Positions 17,358 through 26,859 of a DNA stretch of 64,000 nt are shown here, in pieces. Position 1 is the first letter of the stretch. The number at the start of each line of letters is the position of its first letter. The notes under the pieces are model-generated. The model saw only the letters and a program-made list of their open reading frames with translations. It made no database searches and was not told where the DNA came from. The DNA comes from CAZVNZ01 sp964628515. GTDB lineage: Bacteria; Bacillota; Clostridia; Christensenellales; Christensenellaceae. The position numbers and the translations under genes are program-made. Location of the stretch: positions 3,805 through 67,804 of the forward strand of contig CAZVNZ010000014.1 in NCBI GenBank assembly GCA_964628515.1, in the 5' to 3' direction.

Positions 17358-18377
17358 ATGAAAAAGACAGTAACTTTTGGCGAGATTATGTTAAGATTAG
17401 CTCCAAACGGCTACAACAGGTTTTTTCAGGAAAACCAACTGCAAGCTACCTTTGGAGGAGGAGAGGCAAATGTGGCGGTAAGCATTGCAAACTATGGGTT
17501 AGACAGCCTATATATAACCAAACTGCCAAATAACGATATTGGACAAGGTGCGGTAAACTCCCTTAGATATTTTGGAGTAGATACCTCTAAAATTGTAAGA
17601 GGAGGGGAGAGGGTGGGCATATACTATTTAGAAAAAGGTGCGTCCCAAAGACCATCAAAAGTAATATACGACCGTGCGCACTCCGCTATTTCTACTGCAA
17701 ACAGGGCTGATTTTGATTGGGATAGTATTTTTGAAGGCGCAAGCTGGTATCACTTTACGGGCATAACCCCCGCACTAAGCGATACTACCGCACAAATTTG
17801 TTTAGACAGCTTAATGGTGGCTAAAAAGAAAAATATTAAAGTATCTTGCGATTTAAACTATCGTAAAAACTTATGGAGCAAGGCAAAAGCACACCAAACC
17901 ATGAGTAAGCTAATGGAATATGTGGACGTGTGCATAGGAAACGAGGAGGATGCTTACGATGTTTTTGGCATAAGCGCATCAGGCACGGATGTAGAAAAGG
18001 GAAAGGTAAATAAAGATGGGTACGCAGAGGTTGCAGAAAAGCTAAAAAGCAAATATAATTTTGAGCAGGTTGCAATTACTTTAAGAACATCAATTTCCGC
18101 AAACGATAATTTGTGGGCGGGCATGCTATATTGCGACAAAGCGTATTTTTCTAAAGAGTATAATTTGCATATTGTAGACCGTGTGGGCGGAGGAGACAGC
18201 TTTAGTGGAGGTCTCATTTATGCACTATGCAGTAATTACACCCCTAAAGACGCAATAGAGTTTGCCGTTGCGACTTCTGCACTAAAGCACTCTGTAGAAG
18301 GGGATTTTAACAGAGTATCCGTTAAGGAGGCAGAAAGCCTAATGAGAGGAAATGCCTCGGGCAGAGTGCAAAGATAA
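17358..18377 (+). CDS. kdgK: 2-keto-3-deoxygluconate kinase (PfkB/ribokinase family)
   Basis: A 339-residue sugar kinase that phosphorylates KDG to KDPG. The N-terminus TFGEIMLRLAP and FGGGEANVAVSIANYG form the substrate-binding face. The C-terminal VGGGDSFSGGLIYAL holds the catalytic Asp and the anion hole of the PfkB family. Its place after uxaC-uxuA-SDR identifies the substrate. The KDPG aldolase needed next is not in this operon; the only one in the window is at 47886. Confidence 0.88.
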   Translation: MKKTVTFGEIMLRLAPNGYNRFFQENQLQATFGGGEANVAVSIANYGLDSLYITKLPNNDIGQGAVNSLRYFGVDTSKIVRGGERVGIYYLEKGASQRPSKVIYDRAHSAISTANRADFDWDSIFEGASWYHFTGITPALSDTTAQICLDSLMVAKKKNIKVSCDLNYRKNLWSKAKAHQTMSKLMEYVDVCIGNEEDAYDVFGISASGTDVEKGKVNKDGYAEVAEKLKSKYNFEQVAITLRTSISANDNLWAGMLYCDKAYFSKEYNLHIVDRVGGGDSFSGGLIYALCSNYTPKDAIEFAVATSALKHSVEGDFNRVSVKEAESLMRGNASGRVQR

Positions 18378-18419
18378 CAATAAATTAATGGGGTTTAAGA
18401 TAATAATAGGGTGATTTAT

Positions 18420-20723
18420 TTGAGGTTTCTTAAAAATATTAAGAACAAAAAACAAAAGTATTTTAAAACAATGTTTTGGCTTATGCTACTTGCAATGAGC
18501 GTTATTTTGTATACCTTTGGAGCTTTTGCTTACGGTAATATCCAAAAAAAGACGACAGAATATATAGAAAACACGGACGCTATTACTTTAGAGCAGTTTA
18601 GAGTTAATTACTCCATGATGGACGATTCTTACAAGAGTATAACCTACGCCCTATCCGCTAACCCCAACATTGCTAAATTAATGTATTCTTCCGATGTTAC
18701 GGATATTGAAGAAATAAATTTAATAAACGATATTACCAAAAAAATAGTAGATGTTTATCCCTTTGTACATTCTGTATTTATATATAATTTTGCAAGTAAT
18801 AAAATATATTCCACAAAAAGCGGTATATACGGAACACAAGGGCAGGCAGAGCTTTTTTACGATAAATTAGAGGAAATTATGAATCTAACCTCCTACCCAA
18901 ACGAGCTACAAAACAACGGCAAGGGGGAGTATGTCTTTTCTTACGTTTTTAAGGATGATTTTAACAGCAATATGACATCCGGCGGTGCCCTTGTAGTTAA
19001 TTTTTCTGTGGATTGGTTTGTGGATAATTTAAAATCTTTTGTAAACGCAACTCAGGCAGGTGCCCAAATATTGTTTTTAAATAATAATGTGCTGTACGAC
19101 TTAAAAAATAAAGAATTTGTGGAAAACGAGTTTTTGCAAAAGGATGTACTAAAGTATTTAAAGGATAAAAACACGGAAGGTTACGCCTTTAATATTTCCG
19201 AAATTGAGGGAGAAAAGTACGTTATTTCTTATATAAAGTTAGATGATGCCAACAGCTATATTATTAAATACGTAAAATATGATGATGCTTTTAAAGATGC
19301 ACTTTTTATAAAAAATATTTTTACCGTAATATCTGTTTTTGCAATACTTGTATGTGTGCTGGTAGCGTATTTTGTAAGCAAAAAACTGTATTCTCCCATT
19401 AGAGAATTAATGAGGCAGGTAAGCCAAAAAAACAATATAGAAGTTGTGGATTATGACGAATTTGCTCATTTAAAGCAGTATTTTGAAAAATTGCAAACAA
19501 AAATAGAAAAATTTGAAACAAACGAAAGCTCCAATCAAAGAACGGTAAAAGAGTATTATTTGTACAGTATGTTACTTAACGAATCTGCAAATAACTACCA
19601 AGAATATAAAAAGAAAAATCCGGACTACTGGCTATTTAGTGTTAAAGACCTTTCTTTAAATATACTAAAAATTAAAGCAGAGTATAAAGAAGTGGAGGAG
19701 AAAAACGAGCTTAAAGACAGTTTGCTTTATTTATTGTTGCAAAATGTTTCTTTTGAGCTTTTTTTGCTTGAAATGCAAAGCACTTATATAGATTCTTTGC
19801 AATTAAATTCAAGCGAGTTTTTAATAATGTTTAATGCAAAAGACCCTATGTATTTTGTAAAAAAACTTAAAGAAACGGTAGAAAATATGATAGATACCAC
19901 ACTTTATTACAGTATAAGCGAAAGTATTTCGGATATTAGAGAAATATCCTTTCAATACAGTAAGATAACCAATAATTTACAGTACAGAATTTTAAACAAA
20001 AACGAAGCAATAATTACCTATTATAAATATGAGAATAACGAAAACAACAACACGCTATCCTACGACGAAAAACAGGATAAAATCCTTGCAGACCAAGTAG
20101 CAAAAGGAAAAATTAGCGAGGCAAAAACCACATTGCAAATAATAATGAGCGAAATTGCAAGCCTAAGATACATAAACATTATGCCAAATTTATTTTTGCT
20201 AATGAGGAATGTGTATTCGGTAGTAGAAAATAACGGTGCAAATAAAACTAACGATGCGCTGATTTTGCTAAATACCTATTATAATAAAATATCTGTGGGC
20301 ATATATGTAGACGAAATTTTAGAGCTTTTAATTAAAATGATTGAGCTTACGGAAAAAGACTCCTTCCTTTTGGAAAATCAAAAAATTGCGTTGCTTGTAA
20401 ATGCGGCAAAAAATTATGTAAAAAACAATTTTGCGGATGTGGATTTGTACCAAGATAAAATTGCAGAAGTATTGGGAGTTTCGGGGCGTACCCTGTCTAA
20501 AAAATTTAAAGACCACACAAACATTGCCTTAAGCGCATATATTGTAAATGTTAAATTAGAAAAAGCGGCAGAGCTTTTGGTGGAAAACGAGCTTTCCATT
20601 TTAGAAGTGATGAAAAGAGTCGGCATAGAAAACGAATCTTATTTTTACAGGCTTTTTAAACAACATTTTAGTTTAACCCCAAAGGAATATGCAATGCTTA
20701 ACAAGGCAAAAAAAGCAGATTGA
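18420..20723 (+). CDS. Membrane-bound AraC-type regulator, YesN/cache-like
   Basis: About 767 residues. One membrane helix near the N-terminus (about residues 14-34) and a second near 296-318 enclose a roughly 260-residue extracellular sensing region. After a linker comes a cytoplasmic part ending in an AraC-type double helix-turn-helix (about 665-762), with DKIAEVLGVSGRTLSKKFK and IENESYFYRLFKQHFSLTPKEY. Such one-component membrane regulators commonly control nearby polysaccharide-uptake operons in Clostridia. The start is taken as TTG 18420, behind the GGGTGAT at 18409-18415; GTG 18411 would add three residues. It lies 42 bp after kdgK. Confidence 0.82.
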   Translation: MRFLKNIKNKKQKYFKTMFWLMLLAMSVILYTFGAFAYGNIQKKTTEYIENTDAITLEQFRVNYSMMDDSYKSITYALSANPNIAKLMYSSDVTDIEEINLINDITKKIVDVYPFVHSVFIYNFASNKIYSTKSGIYGTQGQAELFYDKLEEIMNLTSYPNELQNNGKGEYVFSYVFKDDFNSNMTSGGALVVNFSVDWFVDNLKSFVNATQAGAQILFLNNNVLYDLKNKEFVENEFLQKDVLKYLKDKNTEGYAFNISEIEGEKYVISYIKLDDANSYIIKYVKYDDAFKDALFIKNIFTVISVFAILVCVLVAYFVSKKLYSPIRELMRQVSQKNNIEVVDYDEFAHLKQYFEKLQTKIEKFETNESSNQRTVKEYYLYSMLLNESANNYQEYKKKNPDYWLFSVKDLSLNILKIKAEYKEVEEKNELKDSLLYLLLQNVSFELFLLEMQSTYIDSLQLNSSEFLIMFNAKDPMYFVKKLKETVENMIDTTLYYSISESISDIREISFQYSKITNNLQYRILNKNEAIITYYKYENNENNNTLSYDEKQDKILADQVAKGKISEAKTTLQIIMSEIASLRYINIMPNLFLLMRNVYSVVENNGANKTNDALILLNTYYNKISVGIYVDEILELLIKMIELTEKDSFLLENQKIALLVNAAKNYVKNNFADVDLYQDKIAEVLGVSGRTLSKKFKDHTNIALSAYIVNVKLEKAAELLVENELSILEVMKRVGIENESYFYRLFKQHFSLTPKEYAMLNKAKKAD

Positions 20724-20763
20724 TACGAAACTTGGTTTCCTTAAAATTATATTAATACAAACT

Positions 20764-20798
20764 AAAAATTCGCTATCCTAAATTTATAGCGGATTTTT
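20764..20798. terminator. Bidirectional terminator between convergent genes
   Basis: A 13-bp stem AAAAATTCGCTAT / ATAGCGGATTTTT (one G-T pair), loop 20777-20785. It is followed on the plus strand by further T-runs and overlaps the last codons of the minus-strand MFS gene. Confidence 0.75.
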
Positions 20799-21933
20799 GG
20801 TTTTTTAGCATTATAACAAGAATAATACAAAGCAATAGTGTAATTAAAGACACTATACTACCGAAAACCACAACTGCAAATATACCTAAATATTGAGAAA
20901 TTTGCCCTCCCACTAAATAGGATACTATGCCGGAAATACCCCCTTGTACAGCAAAATAAAGCATTGTTGCACTCATAAGCCGATTTTTAGGTATGGTGGC
21001 GTTAATAAGCCGTAAAGTACCTAATACAATAAATGCCATTGCAAAACCGCTTATGCCCTGAGACACAAGTAGTATTGCAATATCACTAATGGCAAAAAAA
21101 GCAATTATAGCCTTAGTAAGCATAGATAGAGAGGCAATTATAAACAGTTTGGATATGCTTATTTTAGATTTTACTACCAAAATATAAGCCACTGCCTCGG
21201 TAATTGCTCCTATTGCGGTATAAATGCCTACATGTAGCCCACTTCCCCCAAGTACCACTATTTGCAGAGACAAAAATGTAGACACAGAGGTTAAGGCTAC
21301 AAAAAAACAAAAACAAATAACTACCGCAAGTAAGTATAGCTTGTTTTTGATTATCTCCAAAAAGAAGTTAAAAATTCCTGTTGAATGGACTTTTTCCACA
21401 GGCACATCATTAATGGTTAAAGAAGAAATTACGGATAAAGCCAAAAGCACAAGGGTAATATATGGAAGAAAATAGTAGTTTTCGTTTCCGTAAACTATTC
21501 CGCAAAGTATTACTGCAAGCATGCAGGCAACCGCACCGAAAGCCTTAGAATAGGCAAAGAGTTTTGCCTCGTTGTCCGTTGAAATTCTGTTTATCCACGA
21601 ACTCGAAACATTAGGCAGAGGAGAAAATGCAAAACCAACTATTCCAATCATAAAGGCGGTTAGCAGATAGTTGTCCATAATAAAAGTGCAAACAAAAACC
21701 CCAAACATACTTAAAACGCACATAATTATAAAGGATTTTTTTACGCTTAAATGTCTGTCGTTAATAAAACCTATAACAAATTGATTAATAGTAGTGGTAG
21801 CGGCGGAAATTGCAAGGAGTATGCCAATCCACTCGTTAGAAAACCCGTTTTTGCTTAAATATACAGGCACAAACCCAAAATATGCACCGTAAGCCGCCGT
21901 TATTATAATTTGCAAGGTAATAATTTTTATCAT
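20773..21933 (-). CDS. MFS-family transporter
   Basis: A 386-residue membrane protein with about 12 hydrophobic segments of the major facilitator superfamily. The first loop carries GFINDRHLSVKKS, a form of the G-x3-D-R motif between helices 2 and 3. Its last residues (KNQKSAINLG) are short and cytoplasmic. It is the last gene of the minus-strand operon, 53 bp after the GH2 gene, so it probably exports or imports a sugar or breakdown product released by that enzyme. The substrate cannot be read. Confidence 0.8.
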   Translation of the reverse strand: MIKIITLQIIITAAYGAYFGFVPVYLSKNGFSNEWIGILLAISAATTTINQFVIGFINDRHLSVKKSFIIMCVLSMFGVFVCTFIMDNYLLTAFMIGIVGFAFSPLPNVSSSWINRISTDNEAKLFAYSKAFGAVACMLAVILCGIVYGNENYYFLPYITLVLLALSVISSLTINDVPVEKVHSTGIFNFFLEIIKNKLYLLAVVICFCFFVALTSVSTFLSLQIVVLGGSGLHVGIYTAIGAITEAVAYILVVKSKISISKLFIIASLSMLTKAIIAFFAISDIAILLVSQGISGFAMAFIVLGTLRLINATIPKNRLMSATMLYFAVQGGISGIVSYLVGGQISQYLGIFAVVVFGSIVSLITLLLCIILVIMLKNQKSAINLG

Positions 21934-21986
21934 ATACTGTATTTCCTAATATCTGAATATTTTTTAATTTTGTGCGCTATTATTAC

Positions 21987-24884
21987 CTAAACAAGCCGTC
22001 CGAGTAAAGTGTTGCCTGCCGGGTTTTCCATTAATAATTGTAGGGAAATTGTACTAAACAGCAATTTACCATTGCCTATTTTGTATTCTCCCAAAACCGT
22101 TTCTTTTTGCATTTTGCCATGCTCGTCTAAACCTGCGCTTGTAAGTAACTCTGTTACGCCCTTGCAAGTATAGGTGTTTGAGGCAATGGGGGTAATACAA
22201 TCGGTTTTTTTACTGTACCAAAATTTAAAATCTTTGCTTTTGTAATTTGCTAAACTACTATGGATTTTGTTTCGTGATACAAAATTTACGGGAAGCATAC
22301 AGCATTTTTTTACAACTATTTCTCCAGCCGGTGTGGAAAAATTGCCCTTTTCCAACTCCACAAAAATAACAGCCCCCTCACGTGCTCTTTGTAGTAGGAC
22401 ATTGCTTAAATGGGTAATATGGCAATGCTCAAAGTCCACAATTCTTTGGGAGGAGGGAAAAACGGTATAGCTAAAGGTATTATCCGATAGTATTTTATTA
22501 TTGCCCACCAAATATGCTTTTAAGGTATACTCCACCCTGCTTTCAGCTTTAATTGCACGTATATACGCACAAGCATTGCTTTTAGTGCCGTTTGGTATTG
22601 TTTCCGCTTTATGTTTTGCGCCTTGTACAAATTGGTTGCCTGCATAAAGCTCATATATAATGTAAGAATTCTCGTATACATCCAAACTATCGTTAGAGAT
22701 GTAGCATTCGATTTCTATGTTTTCATCATCAAAATAAGCCCATTTATCCGCTCTTAATGTTATAAGAAGGGGGCGCAACGCCTTTTGATACTCGAAAAAA
22801 GCTTTTTTGGGATTTCTGTCGCAATCCACTATGGTTTTCATCCAACCCGAAGGGAAGGCATCTATAAAAAGGTGTATGGCAAAGCTAACCATATCGTCGT
22901 TTCGCCTGTATGCTTCCGTAATAATTTTAGTTGCAAAGGCTTGGTGTTTTTGGCTTTCCTCTATCCATTCCTCTATTGTATTTTGAGTATCGTAAAAAAA
23001 GTAATGAAAATCTTGCGTTTGTGCCATTACAATGTTACTGGGATTCCAACTGCCGTCTGCATTTTTTTTAAGCCACTTTTTAGGGTAGTATTTTTCCATA
23101 GTGGCTAAATCCTCTAACCCCTCCGCGCCGTATTCTCCACAACCGTAGTACCAATTTTCCTTAACGGGCATCCACCTGCCTTGATACAGCTTGCCTATTT
23201 CTATACCATGTTCGTTATACCAAAGGGGATAACAATGGTTATCCGGCATAGACTTGGAGGGTGGGTCGTAATCTCCGTCTACATGCTTAATTACCTGCTT
23301 TTCGTTTTGGAGTCTTACAATAATGTCGGCGGCATCAAAAAACATTTCCAATTCTTTTCTGTTAAGATGTCTGTGAGGCTTGTTGTTTGCGTTGGGAAAA
23401 GGCTCGTTTATATAGCTGATTACTGTATTGCAAGCATAACTGCGTACATGTTTAGCCATTTCCTCCACTTGACGCAATGCTTCGGGAACTTTTGTGCGTC
23501 GCATCACCCCAAACAAAGGTAAATCCGTTTGCACCAAAAACCCTAATTTATCGCAATATTCGTATATTTCTTTTTGCACGGGGCGTTGGGTTATGCGCCA
23601 AAAATTCATATTACAAACTTTTGCAAGGAGTATATCTTCAATTAGTTGGTTAAAATCACCTTTAAGTACGGCTTGTTGCTCAAAGCCCATTGTGTTTGCC
23701 CCCCTAAGACGTATGGGTGTGCCGTTTAAATAATACATACCTTTTTTAGTGGAAGTGACATCTTGGGTAAAGGTGCGTATACCAAAATTTTGCGCAAAAG
23801 TGTCAACAACCTTACTGAAAGCAACCAATTTAATTTGGACTTGGTACAAATAAGGGGTATCGCACGTCCACATTTTGTAATCCTTAATTGTGGTTTCTAT
23901 TTTATAGGAATTAACTCCGTTTTCAAGGGGCAGAGGGAGCATTTTGTCCTTTGTGCCGTCTATTTCGCTCATAACTTGGGAAAAGGAATCCGTGTCCGCA
24001 ATTATTTTTTTGGTGAAAGGTGTGTATTCAAGGTCTTTTATTATCTCCTGCTTAAAATTACTGCCGAAAACGGAAATTAAAAGGGTAATGTCCTGCTTTT
24101 CGTAGGTAGAGTTGTAAATATCCGCATTTATGGTGATTATTTCGCCATCGGAAGTTGCAAACACATCGTGTATATGCACATTTTCTCTGACTTCAAGGGC
24201 AACTTCGTCGTAAATCCCCATACCGGGTGGGCAGTGGTGCCAGCCAAACTCCCAATCGTCGTACCCAAGACCTGTGGCGGCATACAGTTTATCTCCTTCG
24301 CAAAAATTGTACTTGTCGTCTTTGCTCCCCAAAAAAATAAAATCGTTTTTTACCACCACCTTTAAGGTGTTTGCCCCATTTTTAAGGTAGGGCGTAATAT
24401 CAAACTCGAAAGGCGCAAAAAACCCTTCGTGGCTACCTGCAAAAATGTCATTTATAAACACCTGTGCAATGTAATCCACTCCTTTAAATATAATAAAACA
24501 ACTTTGGTTTTCAGAAAAAACAGGTTTTGTAAAAGTGGTTGTGTAAATAGCCGTTCTATTACCTAAAGGACCGCCGTAATGGGGTAGCTTAACCTTTGTT
24601 GTTTCCTCAAAAGGCAATAGGCGGTATTCAAATTCCTCTAAAACCTGCTTTTGTCTGTGTTGCTCCAAAACGGGTGCACACTCTGCCAAAAAAGGTTGGT
24701 AGTGCTGTTTTAGTTTGGAAATTTGCGTTTTTATATCCTCTTTTAAGGGGATGTTTAGCTCTTCTCTACAAAAAGAAGAGGATAAAATTGTTTTTTTGTC
24801 ACCTTTTTTAATTCTGCCCGGAGATACTAACCCCTTTTTGTTGTTTGAAATGCCACCAGCGGCAATGTTTGCAAAAATATCCAT
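21987..24884 (-). CDS. Glycoside hydrolase family 2 protein (beta-glycosidase)
   Basis: A 965-residue GH2 enzyme without a signal peptide, so probably cytoplasmic. The sugar-binding jelly-roll domain (about 70-235) has VFINDIFAGSHEGFFAPFEF and GMGIYDEV. The immunoglobulin-like domain lies at about 236-370, and the TIM barrel begins with KKGMYYLNGTPIRLRGAN. The acid/base is Glu494 (ISYINEPFPN) and the nucleophile Glu584 (GCGEYGAEG). These mark the family but not the sugar: galactosidase, glucuronidase and mannosidase activities all occur in GH2. The gene starts 3 bp after the permease stop. About 85 N-terminal residues precede the recognisable domain and are not assigned. Confidence 0.87.
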   Translation of the reverse strand: MDIFANIAAGGISNNKKGLVSPGRIKKGDKKTILSSSFCREELNIPLKEDIKTQISKLKQHYQPFLAECAPVLEQHRQKQVLEEFEYRLLPFEETTKVKLPHYGGPLGNRTAIYTTTFTKPVFSENQSCFIIFKGVDYIAQVFINDIFAGSHEGFFAPFEFDITPYLKNGANTLKVVVKNDFIFLGSKDDKYNFCEGDKLYAATGLGYDDWEFGWHHCPPGMGIYDEVALEVRENVHIHDVFATSDGEIITINADIYNSTYEKQDITLLISVFGSNFKQEIIKDLEYTPFTKKIIADTDSFSQVMSEIDGTKDKMLPLPLENGVNSYKIETTIKDYKMWTCDTPYLYQVQIKLVAFSKVVDTFAQNFGIRTFTQDVTSTKKGMYYLNGTPIRLRGANTMGFEQQAVLKGDFNQLIEDILLAKVCNMNFWRITQRPVQKEIYEYCDKLGFLVQTDLPLFGVMRRTKVPEALRQVEEMAKHVRSYACNTVISYINEPFPNANNKPHRHLNRKELEMFFDAADIIVRLQNEKQVIKHVDGDYDPPSKSMPDNHCYPLWYNEHGIEIGKLYQGRWMPVKENWYYGCGEYGAEGLEDLATMEKYYPKKWLKKNADGSWNPSNIVMAQTQDFHYFFYDTQNTIEEWIEESQKHQAFATKIITEAYRRNDDMVSFAIHLFIDAFPSGWMKTIVDCDRNPKKAFFEYQKALRPLLITLRADKWAYFDDENIEIECYISNDSLDVYENSYIIYELYAGNQFVQGAKHKAETIPNGTKSNACAYIRAIKAESRVEYTLKAYLVGNNKILSDNTFSYTVFPSSQRIVDFEHCHITHLSNVLLQRAREGAVIFVELEKGNFSTPAGEIVVKKCCMLPVNFVSRNKIHSSLANYKSKDFKFWYSKKTDCITPIASNTYTCKGVTELLTSAGLDEHGKMQKETVLGEYKIGNGKLLFSTISLQLLMENPAGNTLLGRLV

Positions 24885-24887
24885 ATT

Positions 24888-25787
24888 TTAACCCTTTACA
24901 GACCCTACTGTAAGCCCTTTAACAAAGTATTTTTGGAAAAACGGGAATAAGCAAAGCATGGGCAGTGTCGCAAGGACGCAAACCACCATTCTTGCAGATT
25001 CTGTGGGTAGTTTAGACATATCTAAGGCAACACCCGTAGAGCCGGTGTTTGTTGCTAAATATTGTACGTTGTTCATAATTCTGTATAACATATACTGCAA
25101 GGGGGTTAAATCCGGATTATCTATGTAAAGCAAGCCCAGCCACCAATCGTTCCAGTAAGTAAAGGCAACAAGCAAGCCTATGGTTGCAAGCGCAGGAGAG
25201 AGTATGGGCATAATAATTTTAAAGAAAATTCTAAACTCGCTTGCGCCGTCTATTTGTGCCGCTTCAATTAGAGAAACGGGTAAATCTTTTAGAAAACTGC
25301 GCATTAAAAATACATACCACGGCAGTATTACATAAGGCAGTATTAAAGCCCACAACGTATCTTTCAGTTTGTATATGGTAGCCACAGTTATGTAGGATGG
25401 AGTCATACCCACGTTAAAAAGCAGTGTAAAAAGTACCATCACCGTAAAAATTTTAGATAGTTTGAAGTCTTTGCGTGCCATAACGTAGGCAAGGGTAGAT
25501 GTACAAAATAAATTCATAACTGTGCCAACGGCGGTAACGGTTATGGAAACACCGTAGGCTTTTAGTATTTGAGTGGGATTTTGCAATATAAATTTATAGT
25601 TATCTAAAGTTAGGGCGCTTGGTATTAATTTATAGCCCTCCATAGCAAGATTTTTTTCCGGTGTTAAAGAAATGGAGATTACATAAAATATGGGCAGCAC
25701 ACAAAAAAGTGCAATAACCGCAAATATTATGGTGGATGGGATGTTGTGCTTTCTTAATTTTAAAGTTTTTGATTGATGTGTAGACAT
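24888..25787 (-). CDS. Carbohydrate ABC transporter permease, LplC-type (CUT1)
   Basis: A 299-residue inner-membrane permease with about six helices. The EAA loop reads EAAQIDGASEFRIFFKIIMP, the contact site for the ATPase, and the C-terminus GLTVGSVKG is the usual ending of LplC/YtcP-type subunits. It pairs with the permease at 25799 and the binding protein at 26860. No ATPase gene is in the operon, so a shared MsiK/UgpC-type ATPase elsewhere is expected. GH2 follows after only 3 bp. Confidence 0.9.
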   Translation of the reverse strand: MSTHQSKTLKLRKHNIPSTIIFAVIALFCVLPIFYVISISLTPEKNLAMEGYKLIPSALTLDNYKFILQNPTQILKAYGVSITVTAVGTVMNLFCTSTLAYVMARKDFKLSKIFTVMVLFTLLFNVGMTPSYITVATIYKLKDTLWALILPYVILPWYVFLMRSFLKDLPVSLIEAAQIDGASEFRIFFKIIMPILSPALATIGLLVAFTYWNDWWLGLLYIDNPDLTPLQYMLYRIMNNVQYLATNTGSTGVALDMSKLPTESARMVVCVLATLPMLCLFPFFQKYFVKGLTVGSVKG

Positions 25788-25798
25788 ATAAATTCCTC

Positions 25799-26725
25799 CT
25801 AAAACATTGCGTTTTCTCTGCTGGTTTTTCTTACAAGCATATTACTTAAAAGGACTAACGCAAAGCCTGTTACAGATTGAAACATACCGACAGCGGCAGA
25901 CATACCTATATCGCCCGAGTTTTTAAGCAACCTAAATACATAGGTATCTATTACGCTTGTGGTTTCGTAAAGCATACCTGAGTTCATAGGCAAGAAATAA
26001 AACATACCAAAGTCCGCAAACATTATTTTTCCTATTTGTAACAGAGAAAATATTATTATAACAGGAGAAATAAAGGGTATGGAAATTTTAAATATTTGTT
26101 GCAACTTATTGGCACCGTCAACTTCCGCCGCTTCGTAATACATAGGGTCTATACCTAAAAGTGCGGCGTAAAACAGTAAGGTAAAGTAGCCTATATTTTT
26201 CCAAATAAAAGATAACAACAGTATTCCCGGCCATTTTTCCGGCTCGAAATAAAAATTTGGGGGCAATAACCCTATTTCTTCGAGGGCATTTGGTATAACG
26301 CCAAGTGTGGGGTTTAAAAATGCGTATAAAATGTAGCCTGCCGCCACCCAAGAAATAAAATAAGGCACAAAAATAGCAGTTTGAAAGATTTTAACCTTAG
26401 TTTTTGTAAATTCGAAAAGCATTAGGGCAAGGCTTATTGCAATAACTATGGTTACAGAAATAAACATTAGATTTAAAAATATGGTGTTGCGAGTAACAAG
26501 AGCGGCATCGTTAGATTCAAAAAAGAATTTAAAGTTATCAAAGCCAACAAAGGGACTTCCCCAAATGCCTTTAGCATAATCCATACTTTTAAAGGGAAGT
26601 ACCATGCCAAATAAGGGCACATAGTAAAACGCAACTAAAAAGAAAAGACCGGGTAATGCCAAAAGTAATAATTGGTAGTTAAATCTCTTTTTGGATATAG
26701 TAAGTTGTTTTGGTGCTTTTTTCAT
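25799..26725 (-). CDS. Carbohydrate ABC transporter permease, LplB-type (CUT1)
   Basis: A 308-residue permease with about six helices; EAAEVDGANKLQQIFKISIP is the EAA motif. The N-terminal LLLALPGLFFLVAFYYVPLFG and FKSMDYAKGIWGSPFVGFDNF are typical of the LplB/YtcP group, which handles complex or acidic oligosaccharides. It is separated from its binding-protein gene by 134 bp containing a hairpin, which probably sets the ratio of binding protein to permease. Confidence 0.9.
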   Translation of the reverse strand: MKKAPKQLTISKKRFNYQLLLLALPGLFFLVAFYYVPLFGMVLPFKSMDYAKGIWGSPFVGFDNFKFFFESNDAALVTRNTIFLNLMFISVTIVIAISLALMLFEFTKTKVKIFQTAIFVPYFISWVAAGYILYAFLNPTLGVIPNALEEIGLLPPNFYFEPEKWPGILLLSFIWKNIGYFTLLFYAALLGIDPMYYEAAEVDGANKLQQIFKISIPFISPVIIIFSLLQIGKIMFADFGMFYFLPMNSGMLYETTSVIDTYVFRLLKNSGDIGMSAAVGMFQSVTGFALVLLSNMLVRKTSRENAMF

Positions 26726-26804
26726 TTATTGTACCCCTTCTATATTTTTATTGCTAATCCAAATAATAATGCTAAGAAAAGTATTATTAGTTCGATTAAC
26801 AGTT

Positions 26805-26837
26805 TTTAGGAAGTCGAAGGTTTTTCGACTTCCTAAA
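26805..26837 (-). promoter_or_regulatory. Hairpin after the binding-protein gene (26860)
   Basis: A perfect 14-bp stem TTTAGGAAGTCGAA with its complement, 5-nt loop. It sits between the binding-protein stop and the permease start on the minus strand, without a proper T-run. This fits an mRNA-stabilising or partial-termination element. Confidence 0.7.
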
Positions 26838-26859
26838 GTTAAATTTTTAAAACTTGGGT